Shown here in pieces: positions 41,938-51,946 of a stretch of DNA of 64,000 bases (within the stretch, counting starts at the first letter, position 1; every line of letters begins with the position of its first letter). The translations under genes were made by a program, and so were the position numbers. The stretch is from positions 215,180-279,179 of the forward strand of contig NZ_JNXE01000014.1 in assembly GCF_000716605.1 (NCBI RefSeq), given 5' to 3'. Source of the stretch: Streptomyces sp. NRRL F-525 (lineage in GTDB: Bacteria; Actinomycetota; Actinomycetes; Streptomycetales; Streptomycetaceae). The notes under the pieces are model-generated. The model did not search any database, had not been told where the DNA came from, and was given only the letters and a program-made list of their open reading frames with translations.

Positions 41938-44760
41938 ATGCGCTTTCGCGGGAAGTCCATCCGCCGGAAGATCGTGGCGCTCCTTCTCGTGCCGCTCGTG
42001 TCCCTGACCGCGATCTGGGCGTTCGCCACGGTCCTCACCGGCCGGGCGGCCGGGGACCTGTTCGACGTGTCGTCGGTCGTCGAGAAGATCGGCTATCCCA
42101 CCGAGGACACCGTCCGGGTCATCCAGCAGGAACGCCGGCAGTCGCTCGTCTATCTCGCCGACCCGCGCGCCGCCGACGGGCCCACCGATCTCAGGCGCAG
42201 CCGCGCCGCGACCGACGCGGCCGTCGCCAAGATCCGCAAGAACGCCGACAACCCGGACGTGCGCGACGCGATGGGGCAGGCCACCGACAGCCGTGTCGCC
42301 GCCGTCCTCGACGCGTTCGACGGGCTCCAGTCGCTGCGGCGCAGCGTCGACGACGGCACCGTCGACCGCGCCCAGGCCCTCGGTCTCTACAACCACCTCG
42401 TCGACCCGTGCTACGTGCTGCTGTCCAACCTCCATGTCGTCGACAACGTCGAGATGGACAAGCAGTACCGCGCCCTCGTGAACCTCGCCCGCGCGCGGGA
42501 GTTCCTCTCCCGTGAGGACGCCCTGCTCGGCTCCTCCCTGGTCGTCGGCAAGCTCACCCGGGACGAGACCCGCGACGTCTCCGACCTGGTCGCCCAGCGC
42601 ACCCTGATGTACGACGTCAACCTGCCGCTGCTGCCCGCCGCGGAGCGCGGCCACTTCGAACGCTTCTGGAGGAACGCGGCCAGCGCCCCGCTGCGCGTGG
42701 CCGAACAGGCCGCCGCCTCCACCACGTCCGGCATGCCCCGCAACGTCACCGCGCAGACCTGGAACACCGCGGCCGGCGCGGTGCTGGCCAAGCTCGGCAC
42801 CCTCGACGACCAGGCCAACGACCGCTACCAGGACCGTGTTCGCCCGGTCGCGATGAGGGTCATCCTCAAGGCGGCCGTCGCCGGTGTCCTGGGGCTGATC
42901 GCCCTCCTGTTCTCGCTCTTCCTGTCGGTGCGTATCGGCCGCGGCCTCATCCGCGACCTGCGCCAACTGCGCCTGGACGCCCACGAGGCTTCCGGCGTCA
43001 GGCTGCCCAGCGTGATGCGCCGCCTGTCCGTCGGCGAAGTGGTCGACGTGGAGACCGAGGTCCCGCGCCTGGAGTACGACCGCAACGAGATCGGCGACGT
43101 CGGCCAGGCCCTGAACACCTTGCAGCGCGCGGCGGTCGAGGCCGCCGTCAAGCAGGCCGAACTGCGCTCTGGTGTCTCCGAGGTCTTCGTCAACCTCGCC
43201 CGCCGCAGCCAGGTCCTGCTGCACAAGCAGCTCACCCTGCTCGACACCATGGAGCGCAGGACCGAGGACACCGACGAACTCGCCGACCTGTTCCGCCTCG
43301 ACCACCTGACGACCCGTATGCGCCGTCACGCCGAGGGCCTGGTGATCCTCTCCGGGGCTGCCCCGTCCCGGCAGTGGCGCAAACCGGTCCAGCTCATGGA
43401 CATCGTCCGCGCGGCCGTCGCCGAGGTCGAGGACTACGAGCGCATCGAGGTCCGCCGGCTGCCGCGCATCGCCGTCACCGGCCCCGCCGTGGCGGACCTC
43501 ACCCACCTCGTGGCCGAACTCCTGGAGAACGCCACGGTGTTCTCCCCGCCGCACACCGCGGTCCAGGTCCTGGGAGAGCGGGTCGCCAACGGCTTCACCC
43601 TGGAGATCAACGACCGCGGCCTCGGCATGGCGGCCGAGGCACTCCTGGACGCCAATCTGCGGCTCGCCGAGACACCGGAGTTCGAACTCTCCGACACCGA
43701 CCGCCTCGGCCTGTTCGTGGTCAGCCGGCTCGCCCAGCGGCAGAACGTCCGCGTCTCGCTCCAGCCCTCGCCGTACGGCGGCACCACCGCCGTCGTGTTC
43801 ATCCCGGACGCCCTGCTGAGCGACGAGGTCCCCGACACCAACGGCATCGGCTTCCGCCTCGACCGGCCCCGGCCGTCGAAGGAGGCCGAGCTGGAGGAGA
43901 GCCGCCGCTCCGCGCTCTCCCAGATGCCCGTGAAGCTGCCCGGCCTGCCGCCCGCCCTCCTGGACGGACCGGTCGAACTGGAAGCGCCCGTCGACCTGGA
44001 CGCCCTCGAAGGCTTCCCGAACGGGCTCGACGACGAGGACGGTGAGCGCGGCGGGATCTTCCGCCCCCGTCGGGCCTCCACCCACAGGGACGATCTCGCC
44101 CCCGTACGCCCCGTAGACGCGCATCAACAGGTCCCCGACGCCGACGCGGACGGTCACCGCGGCGAGCCGCTTCCGCTGCCCCGACGCCGTACGCCCAAGC
44201 TGGTCAGCTCCCATGGACGCCCGGTCGTCGAGCAGCGCTCCCGACGCGAGACGGGGGACTCCGTAGAGGCCGATTTCGACGGCCCCGCCACGGCACCGAC
44301 CCTGGGCGGACCGGAAGCGGACGGCCCCGCACCGCTCCCTGCCCGGCGTCGCGGTGACACGCCGCTACGGCGCCGTACCGACGTCCCTGGGGGGCGTGCC
44401 GACTCCGCGCAGCCCCCCGCCTCCCCGGGGCGCGGACTCGGCGAACCGCCCGAGACGCCCGCACTCCCCAGGCGCACCCGGCGGGCCGAACTCGCGGCCG
44501 GCGCACCGGACTCCGACACCCCGCCGAGCACCGGAGCGTTGCCCAGACGCGTACGTCAGGCCAATCTGGCCCCGCAGCTGAAACAGGACCCCGAGCGGCG
44601 CGCCGCGAGCCCGGCGGAGGTCGCCGAGCGCGACGCCGACGAGGTGCGCAGCCGTATGGCCTCGCTCCAGCGCGGCTGGCAGCGCGGCCGCGAGGAGAAC
44701 GCCGAGGGCGACGACGCCCGAGGCGGCACAGCACAAGGAACTAAGGGGGACGGTCGATGA
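41938..44760 (+). CDS. cvnA: Conservon sensor kinase-like protein CvnA
   Basis: A 940-residue membrane protein. One helix near residues 15-37 (IVALLLVPLVSLTAIWAF), an extracytoplasmic nitrate/nitrite-sensing-like domain to about 300, a second helix (VILKAAVAGVLGLIALLFSLFL), HAMP and coiled region, then a GHKL ATPase: N-box HLVAELLENATVFSPP and G-box NDRGLGMAAEALL. No clear phospho-accepting His precedes the ATPase, as usual for CvnA proteins. The last 270 or so residues are charged and disordered. ATG 41938 has GGGGGAGG. It overlaps cvnB by 4 bp (ATGA). Confidence 0.93.
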   Translation: MRFRGKSIRRKIVALLLVPLVSLTAIWAFATVLTGRAAGDLFDVSSVVEKIGYPTEDTVRVIQQERRQSLVYLADPRAADGPTDLRRSRAATDAAVAKIRKNADNPDVRDAMGQATDSRVAAVLDAFDGLQSLRRSVDDGTVDRAQALGLYNHLVDPCYVLLSNLHVVDNVEMDKQYRALVNLARAREFLSREDALLGSSLVVGKLTRDETRDVSDLVAQRTLMYDVNLPLLPAAERGHFERFWRNAASAPLRVAEQAAASTTSGMPRNVTAQTWNTAAGAVLAKLGTLDDQANDRYQDRVRPVAMRVILKAAVAGVLGLIALLFSLFLSVRIGRGLIRDLRQLRLDAHEASGVRLPSVMRRLSVGEVVDVETEVPRLEYDRNEIGDVGQALNTLQRAAVEAAVKQAELRSGVSEVFVNLARRSQVLLHKQLTLLDTMERRTEDTDELADLFRLDHLTTRMRRHAEGLVILSGAAPSRQWRKPVQLMDIVRAAVAEVEDYERIEVRRLPRIAVTGPAVADLTHLVAELLENATVFSPPHTAVQVLGERVANGFTLEINDRGLGMAAEALLDANLRLAETPEFELSDTDRLGLFVVSRLAQRQNVRVSLQPSPYGGTTAVVFIPDALLSDEVPDTNGIGFRLDRPRPSKEAELEESRRSALSQMPVKLPGLPPALLDGPVELEAPVDLDALEGFPNGLDDEDGERGGIFRPRRASTHRDDLAPVRPVDAHQQVPDADADGHRGEPLPLPRRRTPKLVSSHGRPVVEQRSRRETGDSVEADFDGPATAPTLGGPEADGPAPLPARRRGDTPLRRRTDVPGGRADSAQPPASPGRGLGEPPETPALPRRTRRAELAAGAPDSDTPPSTGALPRRVRQANLAPQLKQDPERRAASPAEVAERDADEVRSRMASLQRGWQRGREENAEGDDARGGTAQGTKGDGR

Positions 44761-45188
44761 CCGCACCGAAGGCGACCGGCCACAGCACCGACCAGCGCGG
44801 GCTGAACTGGCTCCTCGACGACCTCGTCGAGCGCGTCGCCAGCATCCGCAAGGCCATCGTGCTCTCCGGCGACGGCCTCGCCACCGGCGTGTCCCAGGAC
44901 CTGACCCGCGAGGACAGCGAACACCTGGCCGCCGTGGCCTCCGGCTTCCACAGCCTCGCCAAGGGCGTCGGCCGCCACTTCGAGGCGGGCAGCGTGCGGC
45001 AGACGGTCGTCGAACTCGACGAGGCCTTCCTGTTCGTGACGGCCGCGGGTGACGGCAGCTGCCTCGCCGTCCTCGCGGACGCCGACTCGGACGTCGGACA
45101 GGTCGCCTACGAGATGACCCTGCTCGTGAAGCGGGTCGGTGTGCATCTGGGGGCCGCTCCGCGCACCGACGTGTCCTCCGGCGGGTAG
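44757..45188 (+). CDS. cvnB: Conservon roadblock/LC7 protein CvnB
   Basis: A 143-residue roadblock/LC7 domain (GLNWLLDDLVERVASIRKAI then VLSGDGLATGVSQDL, and VVELDEAFLFVTAAGDGSCLAVLAD). In conservons CvnB binds the GTPase CvnD and is thought to work with CvnA like a G-protein-coupled module at the membrane. Its start overlaps cvnA, and cvnC follows after 9 bp, so the four genes are one operon. Confidence 0.93.
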   Translation: MTAPKATGHSTDQRGLNWLLDDLVERVASIRKAIVLSGDGLATGVSQDLTREDSEHLAAVASGFHSLAKGVGRHFEAGSVRQTVVELDEAFLFVTAAGDGSCLAVLADADSDVGQVAYEMTLLVKRVGVHLGAAPRTDVSSGG

Positions 45189-45197
45189 TGGAGTGAC

Positions 45198-45593
45198 ATG
45201 AGCGGAGACGGTCAGGGAAGAAGCCACTGGTTCGACGACGAGGCCGGACCGGTCGTCAGGCCGTACGCGATGACGCGCGGCCGCACCACCAGTGCGGCCC
45301 AGCACCGCCTCGACCTCATCGCGGTGGTGATCGCGGAGTCCCACGAGGACGACTCGGAAGCGGACCAGACGCTGTCCCCGGAGCACGTGGACATCGTCGG
45401 TCTCTGCCGTGACGCCCCGCAGTCGGTCGCCGAACTCGCCGCCGAACTCGACCTGCCCATCGGGGTGATACGGGTCCTCATCGGCGATCTCGTGGACGGC
45501 GAACTCGTCCATGTGTCACGTCCCGTACCCCCGGCCGAACTGGTGGACGAGAGTATTCTGCGCGACGTGATCTCCGGCCTCCGGGCCCTGTGA
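45198..45593 (+). CDS. cvnC: Conservon DUF742 protein CvnC
   Basis: A 131-residue DUF742 protein with the family core PYAMTRGRTT and a winged-helix-like C-terminal half (HVDIVGLCRDAPQSVAELAAELDLPIGVIRVLIGDLVDGEL). It binds the conservon complex; direct DNA binding is possible from the HTH-like region but not shown. The start codon is ATG 45198, 49 bp upstream of which lies no separate promoter. Confidence 0.92.
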   Translation: MSGDGQGRSHWFDDEAGPVVRPYAMTRGRTTSAAQHRLDLIAVVIAESHEDDSEADQTLSPEHVDIVGLCRDAPQSVAELAAELDLPIGVIRVLIGDLVDGELVHVSRPVPPAELVDESILRDVISGLRAL

Positions 45594-45642
45594 GCGGCGC
45601 GAGCCACCGCACCCCTACCTCATCAAGCAGGAGAAAAGACCG

Positions 45643-46248
45643 ATGATCTTCGGGCGTACTGAGCGAGGCAAGCCTCCGGTCGAGCCCGTCACGCTCAAGA
45701 TCCTGGTGGCCGGCGGCTTCGGCGTGGGCAAGACCACCCTCGTCGGCGCGGTCAGCGAGATCAGGCCGCTGCGCACGGAGGAGTTGCTCACCGAGGCGGG
45801 GCGTCCGGTCGACGACACCAGCGGGGTGGAGGGCAAGCACACCACCACCGTGGCCATGGACTTCGGCCGTATCACCCTGCGGGATGACCTGGTGCTGTAC
45901 CTCTTCGGTACGCCAGGCCAGGAGCGGTTCTGGTTCATGTGGGACGAGCTCTCCGAGGGCTCGCTCGGCGCCGTGGTGCTCGCCGACACCCGCCGCCTGG
46001 AGGACTGCTTCGCAGCCCTCGACTACTTCGAGCGGCGCTCCATACCCTTCGTCGTCGGCGTCAACTGCTTCGAGGGCGCGGACCGTTACCCCGTGGACGC
46101 CGTACGCCAGGCCCTGGACCTCGACGAGGACGTCCCCCTCATGCTCTGCGACGCGCGCGACCGCGCGTCGGTCAAGGAGGTCCTCATCGAGGTCGTCCAG
46201 CACGCGATGGCCTACGGCGCGAAGCGCCGCCAGAGCGTCACGAGTTGA
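45643..46248 (+). CDS. cvnD: Conservon Ras-like GTPase CvnD
   Basis: A 201-residue small GTPase. G1 GGFGVGKTTLVG, G3 FGTPGQERFWFMWDE and a VNCFEGAD segment where Ras proteins have NKxD mark the CvnD family. It is the GTP-switch of the conservon. In S. coelicolor conservons affect development and antibiotic production. AGGAG precedes ATG 45643. A terminator hairpin follows at 46262. Confidence 0.93.
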   Translation: MIFGRTERGKPPVEPVTLKILVAGGFGVGKTTLVGAVSEIRPLRTEELLTEAGRPVDDTSGVEGKHTTTVAMDFGRITLRDDLVLYLFGTPGQERFWFMWDELSEGSLGAVVLADTRRLEDCFAALDYFERRSIPFVVGVNCFEGADRYPVDAVRQALDLDEDVPLMLCDARDRASVKEVLIEVVQHAMAYGAKRRQSVTS

Positions 46249-46261
46249 GGCACGGGCGCGA

Positions 46262-46289
46262 CCCGTACCCCCGCCGACCGGGGTACGGG
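46262..46289. terminator. Terminator between cvnD and glpK
   Basis: CCCGTACCCC (46262-46271) pairs perfectly with GGGGTACGGG (46280-46289) across 8 nt, between convergent genes. Confidence 0.75.
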
Positions 46290-46301
46290 CCGCAGCTCGC
46301 G

Positions 46302-46352
46302 GAACGACACGCACGCGCGTGTGCCTCGTGAACGACCCACGCGCGTGTGCCT
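46302..46352. repeat. Imperfect 28-bp tandem repeat at the glpK 3' end
   Basis: GAACGAC followed by ACGCGCGTGTGCCT occurs twice (46302-46326, 46330-46352). The second copy runs into the last codon of glpK. Each holds the palindrome CACGCGCGTG. Confidence 0.75.
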
Positions 46353-47862
46353 AGTTGTCGCCGTCCTCCTCCCAGCCGAAGCTCTTCTCCACCGCCTTGC
46401 GCCAGTTGTGGTACTCGCGGTCCCGTACCGACGCCTCCATGGAGGGCGTCCACTCGACGTCCTTCTGCCAGTGCGCCTTGAGCTCGTCCAGGTCGTTCCA
46501 CACCCCGGTGGCGAGCCCGGCCGCGTAGGCGGCGCCCAGGCAGGTCGTCTCGGAGACCTTGGGCCGGATCACCGGTACGTCGAGGACGTCCGCCTGGTGC
46601 TGCATCAGGAGGTTGTTCTTGGTCATGCCGCCGTCCACCTTCAGGGTGGTGATCTGCACCCCGGAGTCCTGGAACATGGCGTCCACGACCTCGCGCGTCT
46701 GCCAGCTCGTCGCCTCCAGCACCGCCCGCGCGAGGTGCGCCTTCGTGACGTACCGGGTCAGCCCGGTGACGACTCCGCGCGCGTCGGAGCGCCAGTAGGG
46801 GGCGAACAGGCCGGAGAACGCGGGCACGATGTACGCGCCACCGTTGTCGTCCACGCTCGCGGCGAGGGTCTCGATCTCGTCGGCGTTGCGGATGATGCCG
46901 AGTTGGTCCCGGAACCACTGGACGAGCGCGCCCGTTATGGCAATTGAGCCCTCCAGGCAGTAGACCGGCGCCTCCCCGCCGATCTTGTAGCCCATGGTCG
47001 TCAGCAGCCCGTTCTTCGAAGGGACGGGCCGGTTCCCGGTGTTGAGCAGCAGGAAGCTGCCCGTGCCGTAGGTGTTCTTCGCGTTGCCCACGTCGTAGCA
47101 GGCCTGTCCGAACACGGCGGCCTGCTGGTCGCCGAGGGCCGACGCGATGGGCACGCCCGCGAGTTGGCCGACCGCGGTGCCGTAGACCTCGGCGGAGGAC
47201 TTGATCTCGGGGAGGATCGCCTCGGGGACGTTCATCGCGGAGAGGATGGACGGGTCCCACTGGAGGGTCTCCAGGTTCATCAGCATGGTGCGCCCGGCGT
47301 TGGTCACGTCGGTGACGTGTTTGCCGCCGTCGGTGCCGCCGGTGAGGTTCCAGATGAGCCAGGAGTCGATCGTTCCGAAGGCGATCTCGCCGCGCTCGGC
47401 GCGGTCCCTGAGGCCGGGCACGTTGTCGAGCAGCCAGGCCGCCTTGGGGCCGGAGAAGTAGCTGGCGAGCGGCAGTCCGGTCTGCTCGCGGAAGCGGTCC
47501 GGGCCGTCCGAACCGCCCAGTTGCTTGCAGAGGGCCGCGGTGCGGGTGTCCTGCCACACGATCGCGTTGTGCACGGGTTTGCCGGTGGCGCGGTCCCAAA
47601 GGACCGTCGTCTCACGCTGGTTGGTGATGCCGAGCGCGCTGAGCTGGTCGGCGCGCAGTCCCGCCTTGGCGATCGCCCCGGCGACCACCGCCTGCACCTT
47701 GGACCAGATCTCGGTGGCGTCGTGCTCCACCCAGCCCGGCTTGGGGAAGATCTGGCGGTGCTCACGCTGGTCGACGGCGACGATCGCGCCGTCCTGGTTG
47801 AAGACGATGCAGCGGCTTGAGGTGGTGCCCTGGTCGATTGCGGCGACGAACCTGTCCGTCAT
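46351..47862 (-). CDS. glpK: Glycerol kinase
   Basis: A 503-residue FGGY kinase, full family length. It phosphorylates glycerol to sn-glycerol 3-phosphate. The N-terminus [16 protein letters not shown] is the phosphate-1 motif; the substrate block is [18 protein letters not shown], with [21 protein letters not shown] is the adenosine motif. ATG 47862 has AAAGGGG. It follows glpF by 80 bp, so the two form an operon for glycerol uptake and trapping. No glpD is adjacent. Regulation by a GylR-like IclR protein is plausible from other streptomycetes. Confidence 0.96.
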   Translation of the reverse strand: MTDRFVAAIDQGTTSSRCIVFNQDGAIVAVDQREHRQIFPKPGWVEHDATEIWSKVQAVVAGAIAKAGLRADQLSALGITNQRETTVLWDRATGKPVHNAIVWQDTRTAALCKQLGGSDGPDRFREQTGLPLASYFSGPKAAWLLDNVPGLRDRAERGEIAFGTIDSWLIWNLTGGTDGGKHVTDVTNAGRTMLMNLETLQWDPSILSAMNVPEAILPEIKSSAEVYGTAVGQLAGVPIASALGDQQAAVFGQACYDVGNAKNTYGTGSFLLLNTGNRPVPSKNGLLTTMGYKIGGEAPVYCLEGSIAITGALVQWFRDQLGIIRNADEIETLAASVDDNGGAYIVPAFSGLFAPYWRSDARGVVTGLTRYVTKAHLARAVLEATSWQTREVVDAMFQDSGVQITTLKVDGGMTKNNLLMQHQADVLDVPVIRPKVSETTCLGAAYAAGLATGVWNDLDELKAHWQKDVEWTPSMEASVRDREYHNWRKAVEKSFGWEEDGDN

Positions 47863-47942
47863 GACGACCCCTTTGTCGTGTCCTTCGGATCCTCCGGGGG
47901 ACTGCTCCGGTCCTTCGGAGGGCTGCTTTCGGAAGACCGTTG

Positions 47943-48668
47943 TCAGAAGGCTGCGTTGAAGATGACTCCGGCGAGCGCCCCGCCGATCAGCGGTCCCACC
48001 ACCGGGATCCACGCGTAACCCCAGTCCGAGGTGCCCTTGTTCGGGATCGGGAGCAGCGCGTGGACGATGCGCGGGCCCAGGTCACGCGCAGGGTTGATGG
48101 CGTACCCGGTGGGACCGCCCAGCGACAGACCGATGCCGACCACCAGGAAGGACACGACCAGTACCGCCGTGCCGGACGTACCGAGTCCCTTGGTGAGCCC
48201 GAAGGCCAGGATCGGCAGCACCAGCGCGATCGTCGCGATGATCTCCGTCATCAGGTTCGCCACGACATTGCGGATCGTGGGCGTGGTGGAGAAGATCCCG
48301 AGCGTGGGCTGCGCCATCTCCTCCTCGGCGTTGGCCTGGAACTGCGCGTAGTAGACGAGCCAGCACAGCACCGCGCCGAGCATGGCGCCGACCATCTGCC
48401 CCGCGATGTAGAGCGGGACCTTGTCCCACTTCCCGGTGTCGATGGCGATGCCGATCGTGACCGCGGGGTTGAGCTGCCCGCCGGACAGCGGCGCCGCGGT
48501 GTACGCCCCGGCCATCACGCCGAAGCCCCAGCCGAACGCGATGACGATCCAGCCGGAGTTCTGTGCCTTGGAGTAGTTCAGTACGACGGCGGCGACCACG
48601 CCGGCGCCGAAGAGGATCAGGATCGCGGTGCCGATGACCTCACCGAGGAATATGTCTCCATTGCTCAT
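47943..48668 (-). CDS. glpF: Glycerol facilitator (MIP channel)
   Basis: A 241-residue aquaglyceroporin with six helices and two half-helices. The NPA boxes are GGQLNPAVT and [12 protein letters not shown]; the Asp after the second NPAR is typical of glycerol-conducting members. It is in the cytoplasmic membrane. ATG 48668 has AGGAG 8 nt upstream. It is the first gene of glpFK. Confidence 0.95.
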   Translation of the reverse strand: MSNGDIFLGEVIGTAILILFGAGVVAAVVLNYSKAQNSGWIVIAFGWGFGVMAGAYTAAPLSGGQLNPAVTIGIAIDTGKWDKVPLYIAGQMVGAMLGAVLCWLVYYAQFQANAEEEMAQPTLGIFSTTPTIRNVVANLMTEIIATIALVLPILAFGLTKGLGTSGTAVLVVSFLVVGIGLSLGGPTGYAINPARDLGPRIVHALLPIPNKGTSDWGYAWIPVVGPLIGGALAGVIFNAAF

Positions 48669-49002
48669 GGCGGCTCCTAGGCCCTCGCCCGGGACGGTCG
48701 GCCCCGGTCCTCCGTGCAGGGTGCGGTTCCCTTGGCGACTTCAGCCGAAGGCAGGGAGGGTCCCGAGCCCCGCCCGGCGTCCGTGACGAGCGTGCCGTCG
48801 CAGTCGAATCGCCCGTGGGAGTGGGCCTGAGCGCAGGCGGAGCCCGCGCGGCGCAGTGCCTGGTACGCCGAGAATGTACGGCGATGTCGACCGACACCGG
48901 GAAGTGTTCACCGGTGCCTGTGGAGCGTCAAGGTCGCGGACGCCAACGGTGACACCCGCCCTGACGGCCTCTCAAGCCCCGTAGGACGCCTCTGGGCCGC
49001 GG
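48669..49002 (-). other. 334-bp glpFK upstream region
   Basis: Gene-free. On the minus strand TACATT (48873-48878) could be a -10 element. The palindrome CACCGGTG at 48909-48916 and GTCGAC at 48886-48891 lie just upstream of it. I could not identify a clear IclR/GylR operator. Confidence 0.4.
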
Positions 49003-50655
49003 TCAGCGCCCGGGGGACTCCGCCGCCGTGCGGGAGGCCTGTGCGGGCGTCACATGCGATCCGCGCAGGATCTCGTACTCGCCCCGCTCCGCCCGGCCCA
49101 GCACCCAACTCGTGCCGTCCAGCGCCTTCGCGGCCTTCTTCAGCGGCGCCAGACACGCGGCCGCCTGCCGGTGGTCGGCCACACTGCCCGGCACGCACAG
49201 CACGGTGGCCAAGGACAGCGTCACGGCCCTGCCGCCCGCCTCCCAGGGCACGTCGAGCACGGCGGCGGCCAGCGGATGCAGCCCCTCCGGATCGGTGAGC
49301 ACCAGGAAGTCGTCCCCGCCGATGTGCCCCACGCGCGTGTGCGCGGTCGCCTCCTGCTGCAGCGCCCGCCCGACCGCGCGGATCAACTCGTCGCCCGCCG
49401 CGAACCCGGCTCCGTCGTTGACCTGCTTGAAGTGGTCGACATCCAGCCAACTCAGCGCGAACGTCCGCCCGTCCGCGATCCGCCGGTCCACCTCACCGGT
49501 GATCGCGTCCGAACCGGGCAGCCTGGTCAGCGGATTGAGCCCGGCCGCCTCCTCGACGCGCGTCTCGGCCAACGCCCGCACCAGATCCGCGAGTCGTACG
49601 ACGCCGACGCACCGCCCGTAGCGGTCGACCACCGCCACATCGTCCGACGTACGGTCCGCGTCGCCGACCGCGACGACGTCCAGGACCTCCCACGCGGTCG
49701 CGTCGACGCCGACCGTCCGCGGCACGTCGCCGAGCTTGGCGGCGGGCCGGTCGGCGTACAGGGCATGCCCGTAGCGCCCCGACATCGACAGCAGGAAGCG
49801 CGACCGGTGCACCGACCGGACCGGCACCCCGTCCCGGTCCACGAGCACCACCCCGGACACGTCCGGCGAGCCCGTCAGCAGCGCCCGCACCTGACCGGCG
49901 GACGCGGTGTCGGGCAGCAGCGCGGCCGGCCGGACGAACTCCCGCACCCAGGGCCCCGACGGCGGTGTCGTCGCGAGTCCGGGGGCGCGGGGCGGAACGT
50001 ATACGTCCGCCGCGGGGATCCGCGTCGGCGGCGCGAACAGCTCGCCCTGCGCCAACTGGGCTCCGGCCGCCCGCGCGGTCGCGCACTGCGTCTCGGTCTC
50101 GACGCCCTCCACGGACAGCAGGGCGCCCAACTGCTCGCACAGGGTCCGCATCGCCCGCACCGCGGCCGGCCGCTCCAGCAGCGACGCGTCGAGCTTCACC
50201 AGGTCGGGCGCGAGATCCGTGAGCAGCCGCAGGGGTACGTCACCGTCGCCGACGCCGTCCGCGCAGATCCGGAACCCCTGGCCGCGCAGCTCGGACACCG
50301 CCTCCAGGAGCGCCCGTTGGGGCACGTGCGTGTACGGCGGGACGATGTCGATCGTGACTTCCCACGGCAGCCGCCCCGCCTCGCGCACCGCGCTGTGCAG
50401 CGGGGTGAGCCCGCCGAGGTCCGCGAGGGTGCCGGCGAACACGTTGATGTGCAGCGGGAGCAGCGTCTCCTTGCGCGCGGCGGCGCGGACCGCCAACACG
50501 GCCAGCCTGCCGTCGAGTTCGGGGTCGCGGCGGGCCTCGGCCAGGATGTCCCCGGTCTCCGGCCGGAGGAGGATCTCCAGGCCCGCGACGCCACCGGTGG
50601 TCAGATTGACCACCGGCTGGAAGGCGAAGCGGAGGGTGTCCGTCGAGGAGCGCAC
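49003..50655 (-). CDS. EAL-CBS-GGDEF protein with degenerate catalytic motifs
   Basis: A 550-residue cytosolic protein: EAL-like domain (about 1-225), CBS-like pair (about 240-375), GGDEF-like domain (about 385-530). EAL key positions: LEILLR replaces the EAL motif core, the DDFG pair reads ADGVG (second Asp lost), but KLDASLL and VEGVETETQ are kept. GGDEF reads GGDDF. It therefore may bind cyclic di-GMP or GTP rather than make or break c-di-GMP, possibly tuned by a nucleotide on the CBS pair (like B. subtilis YkuI in layout of EAL with a sensor). GTG 50655 is the start; no transmembrane segment. Confidence 0.85.
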   Translation of the reverse strand: MRSSTDTLRFAFQPVVNLTTGGVAGLEILLRPETGDILAEARRDPELDGRLAVLAVRAAARKETLLPLHINVFAGTLADLGGLTPLHSAVREAGRLPWEVTIDIVPPYTHVPQRALLEAVSELRGQGFRICADGVGDGDVPLRLLTDLAPDLVKLDASLLERPAAVRAMRTLCEQLGALLSVEGVETETQCATARAAGAQLAQGELFAPPTRIPAADVYVPPRAPGLATTPPSGPWVREFVRPAALLPDTASAGQVRALLTGSPDVSGVVLVDRDGVPVRSVHRSRFLLSMSGRYGHALYADRPAAKLGDVPRTVGVDATAWEVLDVVAVGDADRTSDDVAVVDRYGRCVGVVRLADLVRALAETRVEEAAGLNPLTRLPGSDAITGEVDRRIADGRTFALSWLDVDHFKQVNDGAGFAAGDELIRAVGRALQQEATAHTRVGHIGGDDFLVLTDPEGLHPLAAAVLDVPWEAGGRAVTLSLATVLCVPGSVADHRQAAACLAPLKKAAKALDGTSWVLGRAERGEYEILRGSHVTPAQASRTAAESPGR

Positions 50656-50755
50656 GGCAGCATGATGACGCCACCGGCGTACGCCCAGGCCCAGTTCATA
50701 AGACGTTCACGCAGCCTTGCGGCCTGATCACACCGTGTGCGCGGTGCGCCGTCGG

Positions 50756-51946
50756 TCACCGCACGGCGAGCACCGCCGACCCGTGCCCGAACAGCCCCTG
50801 GTTCGCGGTGAGCCCCACCCGCGCCCCCGCGACCTGCCGGTCACCCGCGTCGCCTCGCAACTGCCATGTCAGCTCGCAGACCTGGGCGATCGCCTGCGCC
50901 GGAACCGCCTCCCCGAAGGAGGCCAGCCCGCCGCTCGCGTTCACCGGTATGCGCCCGCCCAGGGCCGTCGCACCTTCCCGGAGCAGCTTGGCGCCCTCGC
51001 CCTCGGCGCACAGCCCCAGATCCTCGTACCACTGCAACTCCAGGGCGGTGGACAGGTCGTACACCTCGGCCAGGGAGAGCTCTTCGGGGCCGACGCCCGC
51101 CTCCTCGTAGGCCGCGCGTGCGATCGACGCCCGGAACGTCTCGTCCGGGGGTGCCACCGCCGCCGCGGAGTCCGTGGCGATGTCCGGGAGGTCCAGCACC
51201 GTGTTGGGATAGCGCGGCGTCACCGTGGACACCGCCCGGATCCGCACCGGGTCCGCGGCTGCGTGCCGGCGCGCGAACTCCATGCTGGACAGGACCAGGG
51301 CGGCCCCGCCGTCCGAGGTGGCGCAGATGTCCAGCAGCCGCAGCGGATCGGAGACCACCGCGGAGGCGGCGACCTCCTCGGCGGAGACCCGCTTGCGGTA
51401 GCGCGCGTACGGATTCAGCGCCCCCAGGGCCGCGTTCTTCACCTTGACCTGGGCGAAGTCCTCCGGGGTGTCCCCGTAGAGGGCCATCCGCCTGCGCGCG
51501 TACAGCCCGAAGTACGTCGGGTTCGTCGCCCCGAGGACCCGGAAGCGCAGCCAGTCCGGATCGTCGTGCCGCTCGCCGCCGGCCGGCCGGAAGAACCCCT
51601 TGGGCGCGGCATCGGCGCCCACGACCAGGACCACGTCCGCGAGCCCCGAAAGGATCTGCGCCCGCGCCGCGTTGACGGCCTGCGCCCCGGACGCGCACGC
51701 CGCGTACACGCTCGCCACGCGGGCGCCCTGCCAGCCCAGCGCTTTCGCGAACGTCGCGCCGGCCACATACCCGGGATACCCGCCACGCACCGTGTCCGCG
51801 CCGACGATCGAGCCGACGTCCCGCCATTCCAGCCCGGCGTCGGCGAGCGCCGCCCGGGCCGCCGCCGTCCCGTACTCGACGAAGCCGCGCCCCCACTTCC
51901 CCCAGGGGTGCATGCCCGCGCCGAGCACCGCCACGTCCGCCGTCAT
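50756..51946 (-). CDS. Thiolase-like acetyl-CoA acetyltransferase (SCP-x type)
   Basis: A 396-residue thiolase-superfamily protein of the lipid-transfer/SCP-x class. The nucleophilic Cys is in VYAACASGAQAVNAA; VGADAAPKGFF and the C-terminal GLTANQGLFGHGSAVLAV fit the fold. It lies directly after a DUF35 OB-fold gene with a 4-bp overlap (ATGA at 51943). Such pairs act together in thiolytic cleavage of acyl- or steroid-CoA side chains. The start ATG 51946 is coupled to the DUF35 gene. Confidence 0.88.
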   Translation of the reverse strand: MTADVAVLGAGMHPWGKWGRGFVEYGTAAARAALADAGLEWRDVGSIVGADTVRGGYPGYVAGATFAKALGWQGARVASVYAACASGAQAVNAARAQILSGLADVVLVVGADAAPKGFFRPAGGERHDDPDWLRFRVLGATNPTYFGLYARRRMALYGDTPEDFAQVKVKNAALGALNPYARYRKRVSAEEVAASAVVSDPLRLLDICATSDGGAALVLSSMEFARRHAAADPVRIRAVSTVTPRYPNTVLDLPDIATDSAAAVAPPDETFRASIARAAYEEAGVGPEELSLAEVYDLSTALELQWYEDLGLCAEGEGAKLLREGATALGGRIPVNASGGLASFGEAVPAQAIAQVCELTWQLRGDAGDRQVAGARVGLTANQGLFGHGSAVLAVR

